A stretch of 64,000 nucleotides of DNA from Anaerolineae bacterium (GTDB lineage Bacteria; Chloroflexota; Anaerolineae; Anaerolineales; Villigracilaceae): NCBI GenBank assembly GCA_017303655.1, contig JAFLCE010000001.1, positions 124,001 through 188,000 on the forward strand. Reading direction: 5' to 3'. Of the stretch, positions 1-8,404 are shown piece by piece (positions within the stretch are counted from its first letter, which is position 1; the number at the start of each line of letters is the position of its first letter). The notes beneath the pieces were generated by a model. It made no database searches. It saw only the letters and a list, made by a program, of their open reading frames with translations, and was not told where the DNA came from. The position numbers and the translations under genes are program-made.

Positions 1-1
1 C

Positions 2-703
2 AAATATTTTGCATCCAAACTTAATCTTCCACTCGTCGTTCTCCCAACCGCCCTCTCGGTGGATGCGTTCATTACCGCCGCATCAGGCATCCGCAAAGAT
101 GGATGCGTGTACTACATCGAGACAAAAGTACCCGAGCGCCTCATTCTGGACCTGGAAACTGTCGCCAAAGCCCCAGCTTTTATCCGCGCCGCAGGCATCA
201 CGGATGTGATGTCGATTGCCACAGGCGCATGGGACTGGAAGTTCGCGCATGAACAGGGAAAGAACCCACAAGGCATGGAGTTCATCCCGTGGGTGTATGA
301 CAACGCCCAATCCATTTTGAACAGCGTGTTCGATTGTGCCGAAGCCGCAGGACGCGGCGACTCAGACGGACTCAAAACGCTTTACGACTGCCTCGCCATG
401 GAAGTCCAACTCTGTAACCAGATTGGGCACTCAAGACCTGAAGAGGGGAGCGAACATTATTTCGCCTATGCTGTCGAAAATGAAATGGGGCACGGACTCC
501 CGCACGGCGACCTGGTTGGTCCTGCCATTTTGCTCATTGCCAAACTACAAGGACAAGACACATCTCGTTTAGAAAAAGCCTTGAAGGCATGTAATGTGCC
601 GCTCAACAACATTCCGCAAGAGATGATCGAACGTACATTGAAAATATTGCCAGACTACAGCCGAAAACATAATTTGTCGTTTGGAATTGCTCATACCCTT
701 TAA
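2..703 (+). CDS. Iron-containing alcohol dehydrogenase / glycerol-1-phosphate dehydrogenase-like protein (5' truncated by window)
   Basis: The frame is open from base 2, and the residues before the first possible GTG (position 59), including PTALSVDAFIT, are typical of the family, so the gene starts outside the window. About 233 residues are visible. Motifs EGSEHYFAYAVE and GLPHGDLVG carry the acidic and histidine residues that bind the metal in Fe-ADH/dehydroquinate-synthase-fold enzymes such as AraM-type glycerol-1-phosphate dehydrogenases. The expected activity is NAD(P)-dependent oxidation or reduction of a sugar, polyol or phosphorylated polyol in the cytoplasm. It ends 32 bases before the Gfo/Idh/MocA gene and appears to open the sugar/aminocyclitol operon. 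The exact substrate cannot be read from the sequence; a cyclitol or ketose role is inferred from the neighbours only. Confidence 0.75.
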   Translation, partial: KYFASKLNLPLVVLPTALSVDAFITAASGIRKDGCVYYIETKVPERLILDLETVAKAPAFIRAAGITDVMSIATGAWDWKFAHEQGKNPQGMEFIPWVYDNAQSILNSVFDCAEAAGRGDSDGLKTLYDCLAMEVQLCNQIGHSRPEEGSEHYFAYAVENEMGHGLPHGDLVGPAILLIAKLQGQDTSRLEKALKACNVPLNNIPQEMIERTLKILPDYSRKHNLSFGIAHTL

Positions 704-735
704 TCTCCAATCACTATTTACCAATCGGAGCGCTC

Positions 736-1740
736 ATGACACTACGAATCGCATTTGCAGGCACAGGTTATATCAACAAAGTCCATGCCCAAGCGGCACA
801 GAATATAGGTTTGGAATTGGTCGCTATCGTTAATCATAAAGCGGACTCAATGGTGGAGTTCGGCAAACGTTTTGGCATTGCGCGTCAATATGAAACGGTA
901 GACGCCATGCTCAAAGAAGGTGGCGTGGATGCGTTGGTGGTTTCAACCCCAAATTATTTGCATGCACCACAAACTATCCCCGCTTTGAATGCTGGTGTAC
1001 ATGTGATGGTCGAGAAACCAATGGCGCTGAATGCTGCTGAAGCGCAACAAATGAACGCAGCTTCCGAGAAATCGGGTGCCTTGTTGATGGTGGCGCATTG
1101 CTGGCGTTTTGATCCCGATGTGTTATGGCTCAAAGAACAATCATCGAAACTCGGGCGCATCATCCGTACGAAGGGATACGGCGTGCATACCCATTGGGGA
1201 CCAGGCGGCTGGTTCACACAAAAGCAATTTGCAGGCGGCGGTGCGATGGCGGACATGGGTATCCACGCCCTTGATACAGCGAGATTTTTACTCGGAGACC
1301 CTAAGCCGGTCTCTGTCTATGCCAAGATCGGCACCTACTATAAAGATTTCGATGTGGATGATACTGGCGTCATCATCGTCGAATGGGATAACGGCGCGAC
1401 CTCCTATATCGAATCAGGTTGGTGGCAACCCCATAGTGACGGTCCCGAAGCGGCGACGCAGTTGTATGGAGTTGAAGGGTTTGGGCAGTTGTTTCCGACA
1501 CGAATTGAACGAAGAAATATGAAAGAAGAAAGAATTGATGTCGTGGAATCTGGTTTTGAGTTTCCACGTAGTGAACACTGTCCGCAAAGTTTGTATGACG
1601 ACCAGTTGAAATATTTTGTCGAGTGTATACAGAAGAATCAAAAACCAAATCCTGGTGGGCTGGAAGGACTCATGAACATGAAAGTTGTGGATGCCGCGTA
1701 TGAAAGTTCAAAATCTGGAAAAGTTGTGAGTATCAAATGA
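736..1740 (+). CDS. Gfo/Idh/MocA family NAD(P)-dependent oxidoreductase
   Basis: This is a 334-residue cytoplasmic dehydrogenase of the glucose-fructose oxidoreductase/inositol dehydrogenase family. The N-terminal Rossmann fold shows AGTGYINKVHAQA in the first turn. The signature EKPMALN, about residue 95, holds the conserved EKP lysine. GGGAMADMGIHALD is the second conserved block around the catalytic His/Asp. Length is normal for the family. It overlaps the following PIG-L gene by four bases (ATGA), which indicates translational coupling. Family members oxidise a sugar or inositol hydroxyl to a ketone, which would suit an operon that also carries a DegT aminotransferase. The substrate is unknown. 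Confidence 0.88.
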   Translation: MTLRIAFAGTGYINKVHAQAAQNIGLELVAIVNHKADSMVEFGKRFGIARQYETVDAMLKEGGVDALVVSTPNYLHAPQTIPALNAGVHVMVEKPMALNAAEAQQMNAASEKSGALLMVAHCWRFDPDVLWLKEQSSKLGRIIRTKGYGVHTHWGPGGWFTQKQFAGGGAMADMGIHALDTARFLLGDPKPVSVYAKIGTYYKDFDVDDTGVIIVEWDNGATSYIESGWWQPHSDGPEAATQLYGVEGFGQLFPTRIERRNMKEERIDVVESGFEFPRSEHCPQSLYDDQLKYFVECIQKNQKPNPGGLEGLMNMKVVDAAYESSKSGKVVSIK

Positions 1741-2483
1741 CAATCGAAACCATTCTACCTATACCTGATATTTTCTCTGCCAAACGCATTCTCTGCATCC
1801 AACCGCATTACGATGATAACGATATTGGCGCGGCTGGTATTCTCGCACAACTTGCTCGCAATGGTGCAGAGATCATTTACCTTACCGTAACCAATGACTT
1901 GATGGGCGTCGTTGACTCGTCGCTTTCTGATGAAGACGCAGCCGAAACTTTGAAGCGTGATCAATTCGCAGCGGCGGAGATCATCGGCGTGAAAGAGCAA
2001 TACTGGCTTGGTTATCCCGATGCGGGTGAATACGATTACTTTGCTGTACGCCGCGACCTGCTTAAACATATCCGCATGATCAAACCAGATTTTGTTTTCA
2101 CCTGTGATCCGTGGCTGACGTATGAAGGTCATCGCGATCATATCCAAACAGGATTGGCGACATCCGAAGCGGTTATGTTTGCTGGGCTGACGAAGATCGC
2201 ATCAAGCGACCCCGAAGTTGATTCGGCTTACGAAGGGCATGATATCAAAGGGATAGCTTTTTACTTCACCCGCGAACCAAACACCATCGCGGATGTTTCC
2301 TCCACATGGGAGGATAAGATCGGTGCGTTACGCTGCTACGAAGCACAGTTCTCGCCCGAAGATATGGAACAGCTCCTTGTCGCAATGGATGCCAAATCAC
2401 AGCAAGTGGCGCAGGGACAATCCTTCGCACGCGGTGAACCATTGAAAGTTCTGCATACAAGCGCATTACATGTAGGAATTTAG
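1737..2483 (+). CDS. PIG-L (LmbE-like) family zinc deacetylase, copy 1
   Basis: A 248-residue member of the PIG-L/LmbE family, which removes N-acetyl groups from amino sugars through a Zn-dependent mechanism. The metal motif appears as QPHYDDNDIGAAG near residue 22, a variant of the usual PHxDD. TCDPWLTYEGHRDHIQTG, about residue 120, provides the HxxH metal ligands. The start overlaps the upstream dehydrogenase stop. A second PIG-L paralogue lies at 6174-6983 in the same operon, so the pathway probably handles an N-acetylated or otherwise N-acylated sugar. There is no signal peptide, so it acts after uptake. Confidence 0.87.
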   Translation: MTIETILPIPDIFSAKRILCIQPHYDDNDIGAAGILAQLARNGAEIIYLTVTNDLMGVVDSSLSDEDAAETLKRDQFAAAEIIGVKEQYWLGYPDAGEYDYFAVRRDLLKHIRMIKPDFVFTCDPWLTYEGHRDHIQTGLATSEAVMFAGLTKIASSDPEVDSAYEGHDIKGIAFYFTREPNTIADVSSTWEDKIGALRCYEAQFSPEDMEQLLVAMDAKSQQVAQGQSFARGEPLKVLHTSALHVGI

Positions 2484-2692
2484 TTCACCCTGGGCGGAAG
2501 ACAGAGCGCTCGTTGCGAAGTTCGTAGTCGATGGGTGAGTTCACATGCAAATCTACTCTTCATCCCAGACTGGCAGGCGCGGGTTGCCAACTACAACGCG
2601 CTCATGAGTGGCGAGTTGTAGAAGTTTATTGAGAGTGCAGAATATTAAATTGATCGGCTACCGTCAAATTAGCAATGCCATGAGGAGTTGAG

Positions 2693-4036
2693 ATGACCGT
2701 GACTGAATTTGCCACCAGTACCAAAACCCGCATCATGTACGCGCTCACTAGCCTGGGTGTGGCGACGCCTGCCGAAGCCATCTCCGGCATTATCGCCTTT
2801 TACATTGTGGATGTGAAAAACTTGCCTGCCACCTGGTATGCGACCTTCTGGTTTTTTTACACGCTGTATAACGCTATTAACAATCCTGTGCTGGGCTATT
2901 TTTCAGACCGCACCCGCACACGTTGGGGCAGGCGTATTCCATACGTTTTGTTCGGTGGCTTACCCTACGCTGTTTCGTTTGCCTTGATCTTCAGTGTGCC
3001 GTTTGACGGCAAGGATAACCCGATCGCCCTGCTCACTTATTTTGGAATTGCGATCATTATTTGGGAAGGTTTGTATACTGCGCTCGCCACTGGCTATTAC
3101 GGATTATTGCCTGAAATGTTTGCCGATAACAAAGAGCGCACCGATGCGGCCGCCAAGATGAATATTTTTCAAACCATCGCATTGGTATTGGGCGCAGCGC
3201 TGCCGCCATTGCTCGCCGATATTCTTGGGTGGAGCGGCATGGCAACCGTGTTGGCGGTGATCTCGGTCATTGCGATCTATGTTGGGTATCCTTTCCTATT
3301 CGAGCGCAAGGACTTGCAGACCGATACAACTTTCCCATTCCTCAGCTCATTGAAAGCGACCTTCTTCAATAAAAGCTATCTCATGGTCACAGGTTCGCAA
3401 ACCATGCGTTTCTTTGGGACGGGCGTTCTACAAACGGGCATGCTCTTTTATTTGAAGTACAGCCTGAAAGTGGAGGAAGGGCTCGCCACAGTCATTTTGG
3501 GTATTGCCTTCCTGGTGGCGATGTTCTCGTTATACCCCTGGCGCAACTGGGTTGCGAACAAACTTGGCAACCGCAAAACGCTCATGCTGGCAAACGCTTT
3601 CATGATTTTGGGTATTGTACCCATGGGTTTTGCGCCGAATATTTACTTCACCTATGCCGCCGCGCTGATCGTGGGCGTTGGCTTAGGCGGACTGGTCTTG
3701 ATCGGCGATGTCATTCTTTCGGAAGTAATCGACGAAGATGAAGTTAACACAGGGCACCAACGCGCTGGCATGTACTTTGGCATGAGTGGTTTCATTATTA
3801 CCTTGGGCGGGTTACTGGTCTCTTCGGTGTTCGGTCTCGTCATGCCTGCCTTCGGCTACGACACCCTATTGGATGTTCAACCCGCTTCCGTGGAGTTAGG
3901 CTTCCGCGTTTTCCTGACCGTCCCCACATCCATTGGCTTTTTGCTGGCAATATTTTTCCTGTGGTTGTATCCCTTGCACGGGAAAAAACTTGAAGAAATT
4001 CAATCAACATTAAAGATCAAGCGCGGGAATTCATAA
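2693..4036 (+). CDS. GPH-family sugar:cation symporter (MFS)
   Basis: A 447-residue integral membrane protein with about 12 hydrophobic segments and the loop motif GYFSDRTRTRWGRRIPYV, the hallmark of glycoside-pentoside-hexuronide:cation symporters (MelB group). It imports a glycoside or small oligosaccharide with Na+ or H+. A purine-rich ribosome-binding site (gaggag) lies upstream of the ATG. Its stop is directly followed by the kinase start, with no gap. It is the only transporter in this operon, so it presumably brings in the substrate for the GH4 and PIG-L enzymes. A 209-base spacer separates it from the first PIG-L gene. Confidence 0.88.
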   Translation: MTVTEFATSTKTRIMYALTSLGVATPAEAISGIIAFYIVDVKNLPATWYATFWFFYTLYNAINNPVLGYFSDRTRTRWGRRIPYVLFGGLPYAVSFALIFSVPFDGKDNPIALLTYFGIAIIIWEGLYTALATGYYGLLPEMFADNKERTDAAAKMNIFQTIALVLGAALPPLLADILGWSGMATVLAVISVIAIYVGYPFLFERKDLQTDTTFPFLSSLKATFFNKSYLMVTGSQTMRFFGTGVLQTGMLFYLKYSLKVEEGLATVILGIAFLVAMFSLYPWRNWVANKLGNRKTLMLANAFMILGIVPMGFAPNIYFTYAAALIVGVGLGGLVLIGDVILSEVIDEDEVNTGHQRAGMYFGMSGFIITLGGLLVSSVFGLVMPAFGYDTLLDVQPASVELGFRVFLTVPTSIGFLLAIFFLWLYPLHGKKLEEIQSTLKIKRGNS

Positions 4037-5008
4037 ATGAGTTTTTTTCTCGGAATTGATGTCGGCTCGTCGAAAACACATGCGTTGATCGTGGATGAAA
4101 TGGGTCAATGTGTAGGGTTTGGCAAGGCGGGTGGCGGCAATCATCAAGGCGTTGGCTATGACGGGACTGAAAAAGTGTTGGAAGCGTCTTTTACCGAAGC
4201 ATTGAAAATGTCAGGCGTGGAGAAGGCTCATATCGCTGGAGCAGGCTTCGGCGTGGCTGGATACGATTTTCCGTCCGACCGTGAAGAACATTTGAAAGCG
4301 ATATCCGCTTTAGGGCTGGCATGTCCTGTTGAAGTCGTCAACGATGGTGTGAATGGTTTGTTAGCGGGCGCAACGCGCGGCATTGGCGTGAACGTCACAG
4401 CAGGGTCATCCAATAATGCGCGCGGGCGAAATCGGAACGGAAAAGAAGGTCGCATTGTTGGGAATGGCTCGAGTTTTGGCGAGCAAGGTGGCGCGATCGA
4501 GATCGTCCAACGTGGTTTGCAGATAGTAAATCATGCGTGGATCAAGCGCATCCCGCCGACCGCATTGACCCAAATTTATATCAACGCCGTAGATGCAAAA
4601 AATGAAATGGATTTGATGGAAGGTTTATCGAGCGAGCGCTATCACTTGTTCCCGTTTCTCGCGATGCAAGTGCTGGAGGCTGCACGCGCTGGTGATGAAG
4701 CTGCGCAAAAAGTAATTCACTGGGCGGGGGAAGAACTCGGCTGGCTCGCAGTGTCGGTGGCGCGTCAGATCGAAATGGAAAACGATGATGTGGATATTAT
4801 CCAATCGGGCAGTGTCTTTGATGCAGGCGCGATCATCACAGAGCCCATGCGCGAAGTGGTACTGAAATATTGTCCGCGTGCGAAATTGATTCGGCTCGAT
4901 GGCCTGCCTGTGGTGGGTGCTGTCATTCTCGGCATGGAGCAAGCTGGCTTCGATGGCTACGCTGTACGCAAAAACATGGTGCGCACGGCGAAGGAACTTG
5001 TCAAATGA
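4037..5008 (+). CDS. BadF/BadG/BcrA/BcrD ATPase family protein, likely N-acetylhexosamine-type kinase
   Basis: A 323-residue ASKHA-fold ATPase. Phosphate-1 motif GIDVGSSKTHALIVDEMG is at the N terminus, GAGFGVAGYDFPSD near residue 70, and GNGSSFGEQGGAIEI near residue 150 for nucleotide binding. The same fold includes eukaryotic-type GlcNAc kinases and the activators of benzoyl-CoA or hydroxyglutaryl dehydratases. The Cys ligands of the activator type are not evident, so a sugar or amino-sugar kinase is the better reading in this neighbourhood. It abuts the transporter gene and overlaps the next gene by four bases. Confidence 0.82.
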   Translation: MSFFLGIDVGSSKTHALIVDEMGQCVGFGKAGGGNHQGVGYDGTEKVLEASFTEALKMSGVEKAHIAGAGFGVAGYDFPSDREEHLKAISALGLACPVEVVNDGVNGLLAGATRGIGVNVTAGSSNNARGRNRNGKEGRIVGNGSSFGEQGGAIEIVQRGLQIVNHAWIKRIPPTALTQIYINAVDAKNEMDLMEGLSSERYHLFPFLAMQVLEAARAGDEAAQKVIHWAGEELGWLAVSVARQIEMENDDVDIIQSGSVFDAGAIITEPMREVVLKYCPRAKLIRLDGLPVVGAVILGMEQAGFDGYAVRKNMVRTAKELVK

Positions 5009-6177
5009 AAATTGGATATGCACAAACCGTGATCACGCCCGCGCTTAACAAGCCTGTCTATCTCGCGGGCTTCGGTAATAATCGCCGCGCCACAACGGTT
5101 CATGATGATTTGTATGCGCGCGTGTTGGCGATTCAAGATGGCGAGAAAACAATCGTGTTCGTTGCATTGGATCTGATCGGGTTCTTTCGCCCTGATGTAC
5201 AAGATGTGATTCGGCGTGTTCAAAGACCCAAAATTGAAATCCTCATCGCCTCCACCCACACCCATCATGGACCTGACACCATGGGGCTTTGGGGACCCGA
5301 CCAAAAGACGCGTGGCGTAGATGCAGACTATCTTGCTGATGTCAAAATCAAAATAGCGGATGTGATTCACGCCTCTTTATCTGACCTCAAGCCTGCTTCT
5401 ATTAAATGGGCTTCTGTCCACGTCCCAGGCTTGTCTGCCAACTTCCGCAACCCTAAGATCATGGATGATGAATTGACTCTGTTGCAGTTTGTAAGTCGAG
5501 ATAATATCTCGACCTGCGTAACCTTGTTTAACTTTCCATGTCACCCCGAAGTCTTGTGGACGGAGAATCCCAACATCACCTCCGATTATGTCGGTTATTT
5601 ACGCGACGAAGTTGAAAAACAAACCGGCGCTCCGTGTATTTTCTTTGCAGGCGCATTGGGCGGAATGCTATCCCCTGATGTGAAAGATCATTCATTTGAA
5701 GAAGCGGAATTCATGGGGAAGATGTTGGCGAAGGAAGGGTTGAAGGCACTAGCAGTGGTTAGCTCTCAGCAATCAACGTTTAGCTTTGAGAAGAAGGAAG
5801 TGAAAGCAAAACTGACGAATATTCTGTACAAGCTGGCATTCGGACGAAAATTGCTGCCTGATGTACGTGACAAAAAAGGCTACATCACATCCGAAGTCAA
5901 TCTCATTAAGATCGGTGGCTTGTGGCTGGCGACTGTCCCTGGGGAGATGCTGCCCAAGTTGGGCTTGCAGCTCAAAGCGTGGATGAAAGAGGCGGGGGCG
6001 GATGTCACAGGAATCATTGGGCTGGCAAATGATGAGCTGGGCTATATCCTGCCCGTCGAAGATTTTAAATATCCATGGAATCCATTCAAGCCAGGAAAAC
6101 ATTACGAAGAGACAAATTCCATTGGCAAGGAAATCGCGCCGAAGGTGATGGATGCGTTGAAGGGGTTGCTGAAATGA
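5005..6177 (+). CDS. Neutral/alkaline ceramidase-like amidohydrolase
   Basis: A 390-residue protein with the N-terminal signature of neutral/alkaline non-lysosomal ceramidases: GYAQTVITP at the start and STHTHHGPDTMGLWG near residue 90, which carries the zinc histidines. NFPCHPEVL and GALGGMLSPD follow later. The ATG at 5005 is preferred over upstream starts because it begins the conserved block and overlaps the kinase stop by four bases. There is no signal peptide, which is unusual for true ceramidases, normally secreted. The enzyme more likely cleaves an amide on a sugar-like substrate in the cytoplasm. The C-terminal immunoglobulin-like domain of secreted ceramidases is missing. Confidence 0.78.
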   Translation: MKIGYAQTVITPALNKPVYLAGFGNNRRATTVHDDLYARVLAIQDGEKTIVFVALDLIGFFRPDVQDVIRRVQRPKIEILIASTHTHHGPDTMGLWGPDQKTRGVDADYLADVKIKIADVIHASLSDLKPASIKWASVHVPGLSANFRNPKIMDDELTLLQFVSRDNISTCVTLFNFPCHPEVLWTENPNITSDYVGYLRDEVEKQTGAPCIFFAGALGGMLSPDVKDHSFEEAEFMGKMLAKEGLKALAVVSSQQSTFSFEKKEVKAKLTNILYKLAFGRKLLPDVRDKKGYITSEVNLIKIGGLWLATVPGEMLPKLGLQLKAWMKEAGADVTGIIGLANDELGYILPVEDFKYPWNPFKPGKHYEETNSIGKEIAPKVMDALKGLLK

Positions 6178-6983
6178 AGGCCGCTATGATGATCGCACCG
6201 CATGCTGATGATGCCGCGGCGTTTTGCGGCGCCACGCTTGCCAAACTTTCGGCACAAGGCTGGCATGTGATTCTCGTCCGCGTGACGGACGACCAGAAAG
6301 ATTCGATCGGGTATTCGGTTGAAGAGACGATCAAGATCAATACACAAGAGATGCACGACGCTGCAAAGATATTAGGCATTCAAGAAATTATCGAACTCGG
6401 CTTCATGACCGACAGCCTGGCAGACGTGCCGTTGGGAAGTTTGCGTGAACGCTTTGTATATTTGTTTCGCAAACACAAGCCATATGCTGTGTTTACCTTT
6501 GACCCGTTTGGGTTGTATGAAGGCAATCAGGATCATACTCGTGTGGCATTGGCAGTGGAAGAAGCGTTTTGGGTTGCATGCTTTGATAAGCATTATCCCG
6601 AACATTTCGTGGAGGGGTTTGAACCTTTCTCGGTGTGTGAGCGCTGGTATTTTGCGCGGCAACTGCCGGAGATCAATCACTACGAAGATGTGACCGAAAC
6701 CATGGACAAGAAGATCATGGCGTTATGCGCTCATCGTGAGATGATGAAGAACACCATCAACCAGACACGTTTGCAATTGAAGACCTACGGCAAACGTATG
6801 GCGATGCTCGATGAAGCCATTGACGGTGACATGTCACAACTGTTGGGCATGGTCATGCAAAACGACGGCAAAGCAATGGCAGAGAAAGCGGGCTGGGAGG
6901 CAGGCAGGTTTGCGGAGGCTTTTCGCAAATCACGGTTTGGGGATATGGAAGAATTGTTTGAAATGATGGCGGAGGATTTGTAA
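6174..6983 (+). CDS. PIG-L (LmbE-like) family zinc deacetylase, copy 2
   Basis: A 269-residue PIG-L deacetylase with metal motif APHADDAAAFCGATL near residue 8 and FDPFGLYEGNQDHTR near residue 105. The ATG at 6174 overlaps the ceramidase-like stop (ATGA), which supports this start over in-frame upstream ones. It is only distantly similar to the copy at 1737-2483, so the two may act on different N-acyl groups or different residues of one substrate. The C-terminal 60 residues form a charged helical extension not needed for the core fold. It lies four bases upstream of the GH4 gene. Confidence 0.86.
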   Translation: MKAAMMIAPHADDAAAFCGATLAKLSAQGWHVILVRVTDDQKDSIGYSVEETIKINTQEMHDAAKILGIQEIIELGFMTDSLADVPLGSLRERFVYLFRKHKPYAVFTFDPFGLYEGNQDHTRVALAVEEAFWVACFDKHYPEHFVEGFEPFSVCERWYFARQLPEINHYEDVTETMDKKIMALCAHREMMKNTINQTRLQLKTYGKRMAMLDEAIDGDMSQLLGMVMQNDGKAMAEKAGWEAGRFAEAFRKSRFGDMEELFEMMAEDL

Positions 6984-6986
6984 AGC

Positions 6987-8324
6987 ATGCCAAAGATCGT
7001 CATCATCGGCGGCGGATCGTATTCGTGGGGTCCCACTTTTATGCGGGATATTTTGGGCACGCCTGAACTGGTCGGCTCGACCATCGTGTTGCAGGATATT
7101 GCCCAAGACCGTGTGGATTTGGTGTATGCGCTCGGCAAAAAGATGCTCGATGACTTCAAGCTCGATTTTCATTTGGAGAAAACACTATCGCTAGATGAAG
7201 CCCTGCAAGGTGCGGACTTTGTCATTCTCACTATCACCACAGGCAGACTCGAATCCATGCGGCATGACCTGGAGATTCCCGCCAAATACGGAATTAAACA
7301 ATCGGTCGGCGACACCACGGGACCAGGCGGGTTATTTCGGGCATTACGGAACATCCCTGTGATCGTAGAGATCGGACGCAAGGTGATGGAAATTTGTCCG
7401 CAGGCGTTGTTCTTGAATTACACGAATCCCATGACGGTATTAACTCGTGTCCTTGCGATGCAAGGCGTGAGAGTCGTCGGGCTGTGTCATGAATGGATCG
7501 GTGTTCGTGAACATTTAGCACAAGTCTTCGAGACCAAGCCTGAAAATATCACAGCCAAGATCGCAGGTGTAAATCATCTCATCTGGGTCACGGATATGTA
7601 TGCAGACGGCAAGCGAGTTTTCGATGAATTACCAGCGATCACTGAGCAAGTCTTGAACGGCAAAATCAAAGTGGACGAAGATGATATGTCTGTGTTCGCC
7701 GACCATGCAAAGGTAAAATCCACGTTGTTTCAATTATATGGAGCGTTGCCCGCCGCAGGTGACCGTCACATTGCGGAATTTTTTCAGCACTTTATTAATG
7801 AGTCCACAAATTGGGGCAGGGACTATGATCTGATCTTGACCAGTATCGCAGACCGTTACACCATGGAAGCCGAAGCAAAAGATTTGATCGAGTCAGCGTT
7901 GTGCGGCGAGGTTCCGCTCGAGCCGTTCATGCAGGATGTCTCCAGCGAAGCCGCGAACAAGATCATCCGTGCGGTGACGTGCGGAGAGAAATATGTTGGG
8001 ATTGTGAATCTACCGAACGTAGGGCAAGTTGCCAACTTGCCCACCGATGCTGTCGTCGAAACCTACGGCGTGATCGATTCACTTGGAGCGAATGCCATTA
8101 CTTTTGGTGATGTCCCTGCGGGAGTGCAAAACATTTTAGAACATCATGTCCATCAACAGGAGCTGACGGTCACAGCGGCAATGCAAGGCAACCGAGAAAT
8201 CGCTTTGCAGGTTTTATTGAACGATCCGTTATCGAGCTATCTCACAGTTTCGCAGGCGAAACAATTGTTGGCGGAATTGTTGGAAGCGAACAGGAATTAT
8301 TTACCGATGTTTTTTAAGAGTTGA
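6987..8324 (+). CDS. Glycoside hydrolase family 4 (NAD- and metal-dependent alpha-glycosidase type)
   Basis: A 445-residue GH4 enzyme. The NAD-binding start reads KIVIIGGGSYSWGP. GDTTGPGGLFRALRNIPV and NYTNPMTVLTRV are classical family blocks. GLCHEWIGVREHL holds the Cys metal ligand in a CHE context and GVNHLIWVTDMY the His ligand. GH4 enzymes hydrolyse glycosides by transient oxidation at C3 using NAD and Mn2+. The CHE context resembles alpha-galactosidase/alpha-glucuronidase-type members rather than the phospho-glucosidases, but specificity cannot be fixed. It acts in the cytoplasm on a glycoside imported by the GPH symporter, together with two deacetylases. Confidence 0.9.
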   Translation: MPKIVIIGGGSYSWGPTFMRDILGTPELVGSTIVLQDIAQDRVDLVYALGKKMLDDFKLDFHLEKTLSLDEALQGADFVILTITTGRLESMRHDLEIPAKYGIKQSVGDTTGPGGLFRALRNIPVIVEIGRKVMEICPQALFLNYTNPMTVLTRVLAMQGVRVVGLCHEWIGVREHLAQVFETKPENITAKIAGVNHLIWVTDMYADGKRVFDELPAITEQVLNGKIKVDEDDMSVFADHAKVKSTLFQLYGALPAAGDRHIAEFFQHFINESTNWGRDYDLILTSIADRYTMEAEAKDLIESALCGEVPLEPFMQDVSSEAANKIIRAVTCGEKYVGIVNLPNVGQVANLPTDAVVETYGVIDSLGANAITFGDVPAGVQNILEHHVHQQELTVTAAMQGNREIALQVLLNDPLSSYLTVSQAKQLLAELLEANRNYLPMFFKS

Positions 8325-8404
8325 CGGCAGAGTAAAAGCTTGTAAATCAGAATCAAATTTCAGTTAAGAAAGAAGCGGATTCTTATCCAAAAGGAGAAAA
8401 CACA

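Noticed and set aside
2572..2649. A plus-strand frame reading IPDWQARVANYNALMSGE with an internal stop, possibly the tail of a lost gene
   Set aside because: Only about 25 residues, interrupted by a stop, and no family recognised; it may be chance or a remnant too short to annotate.
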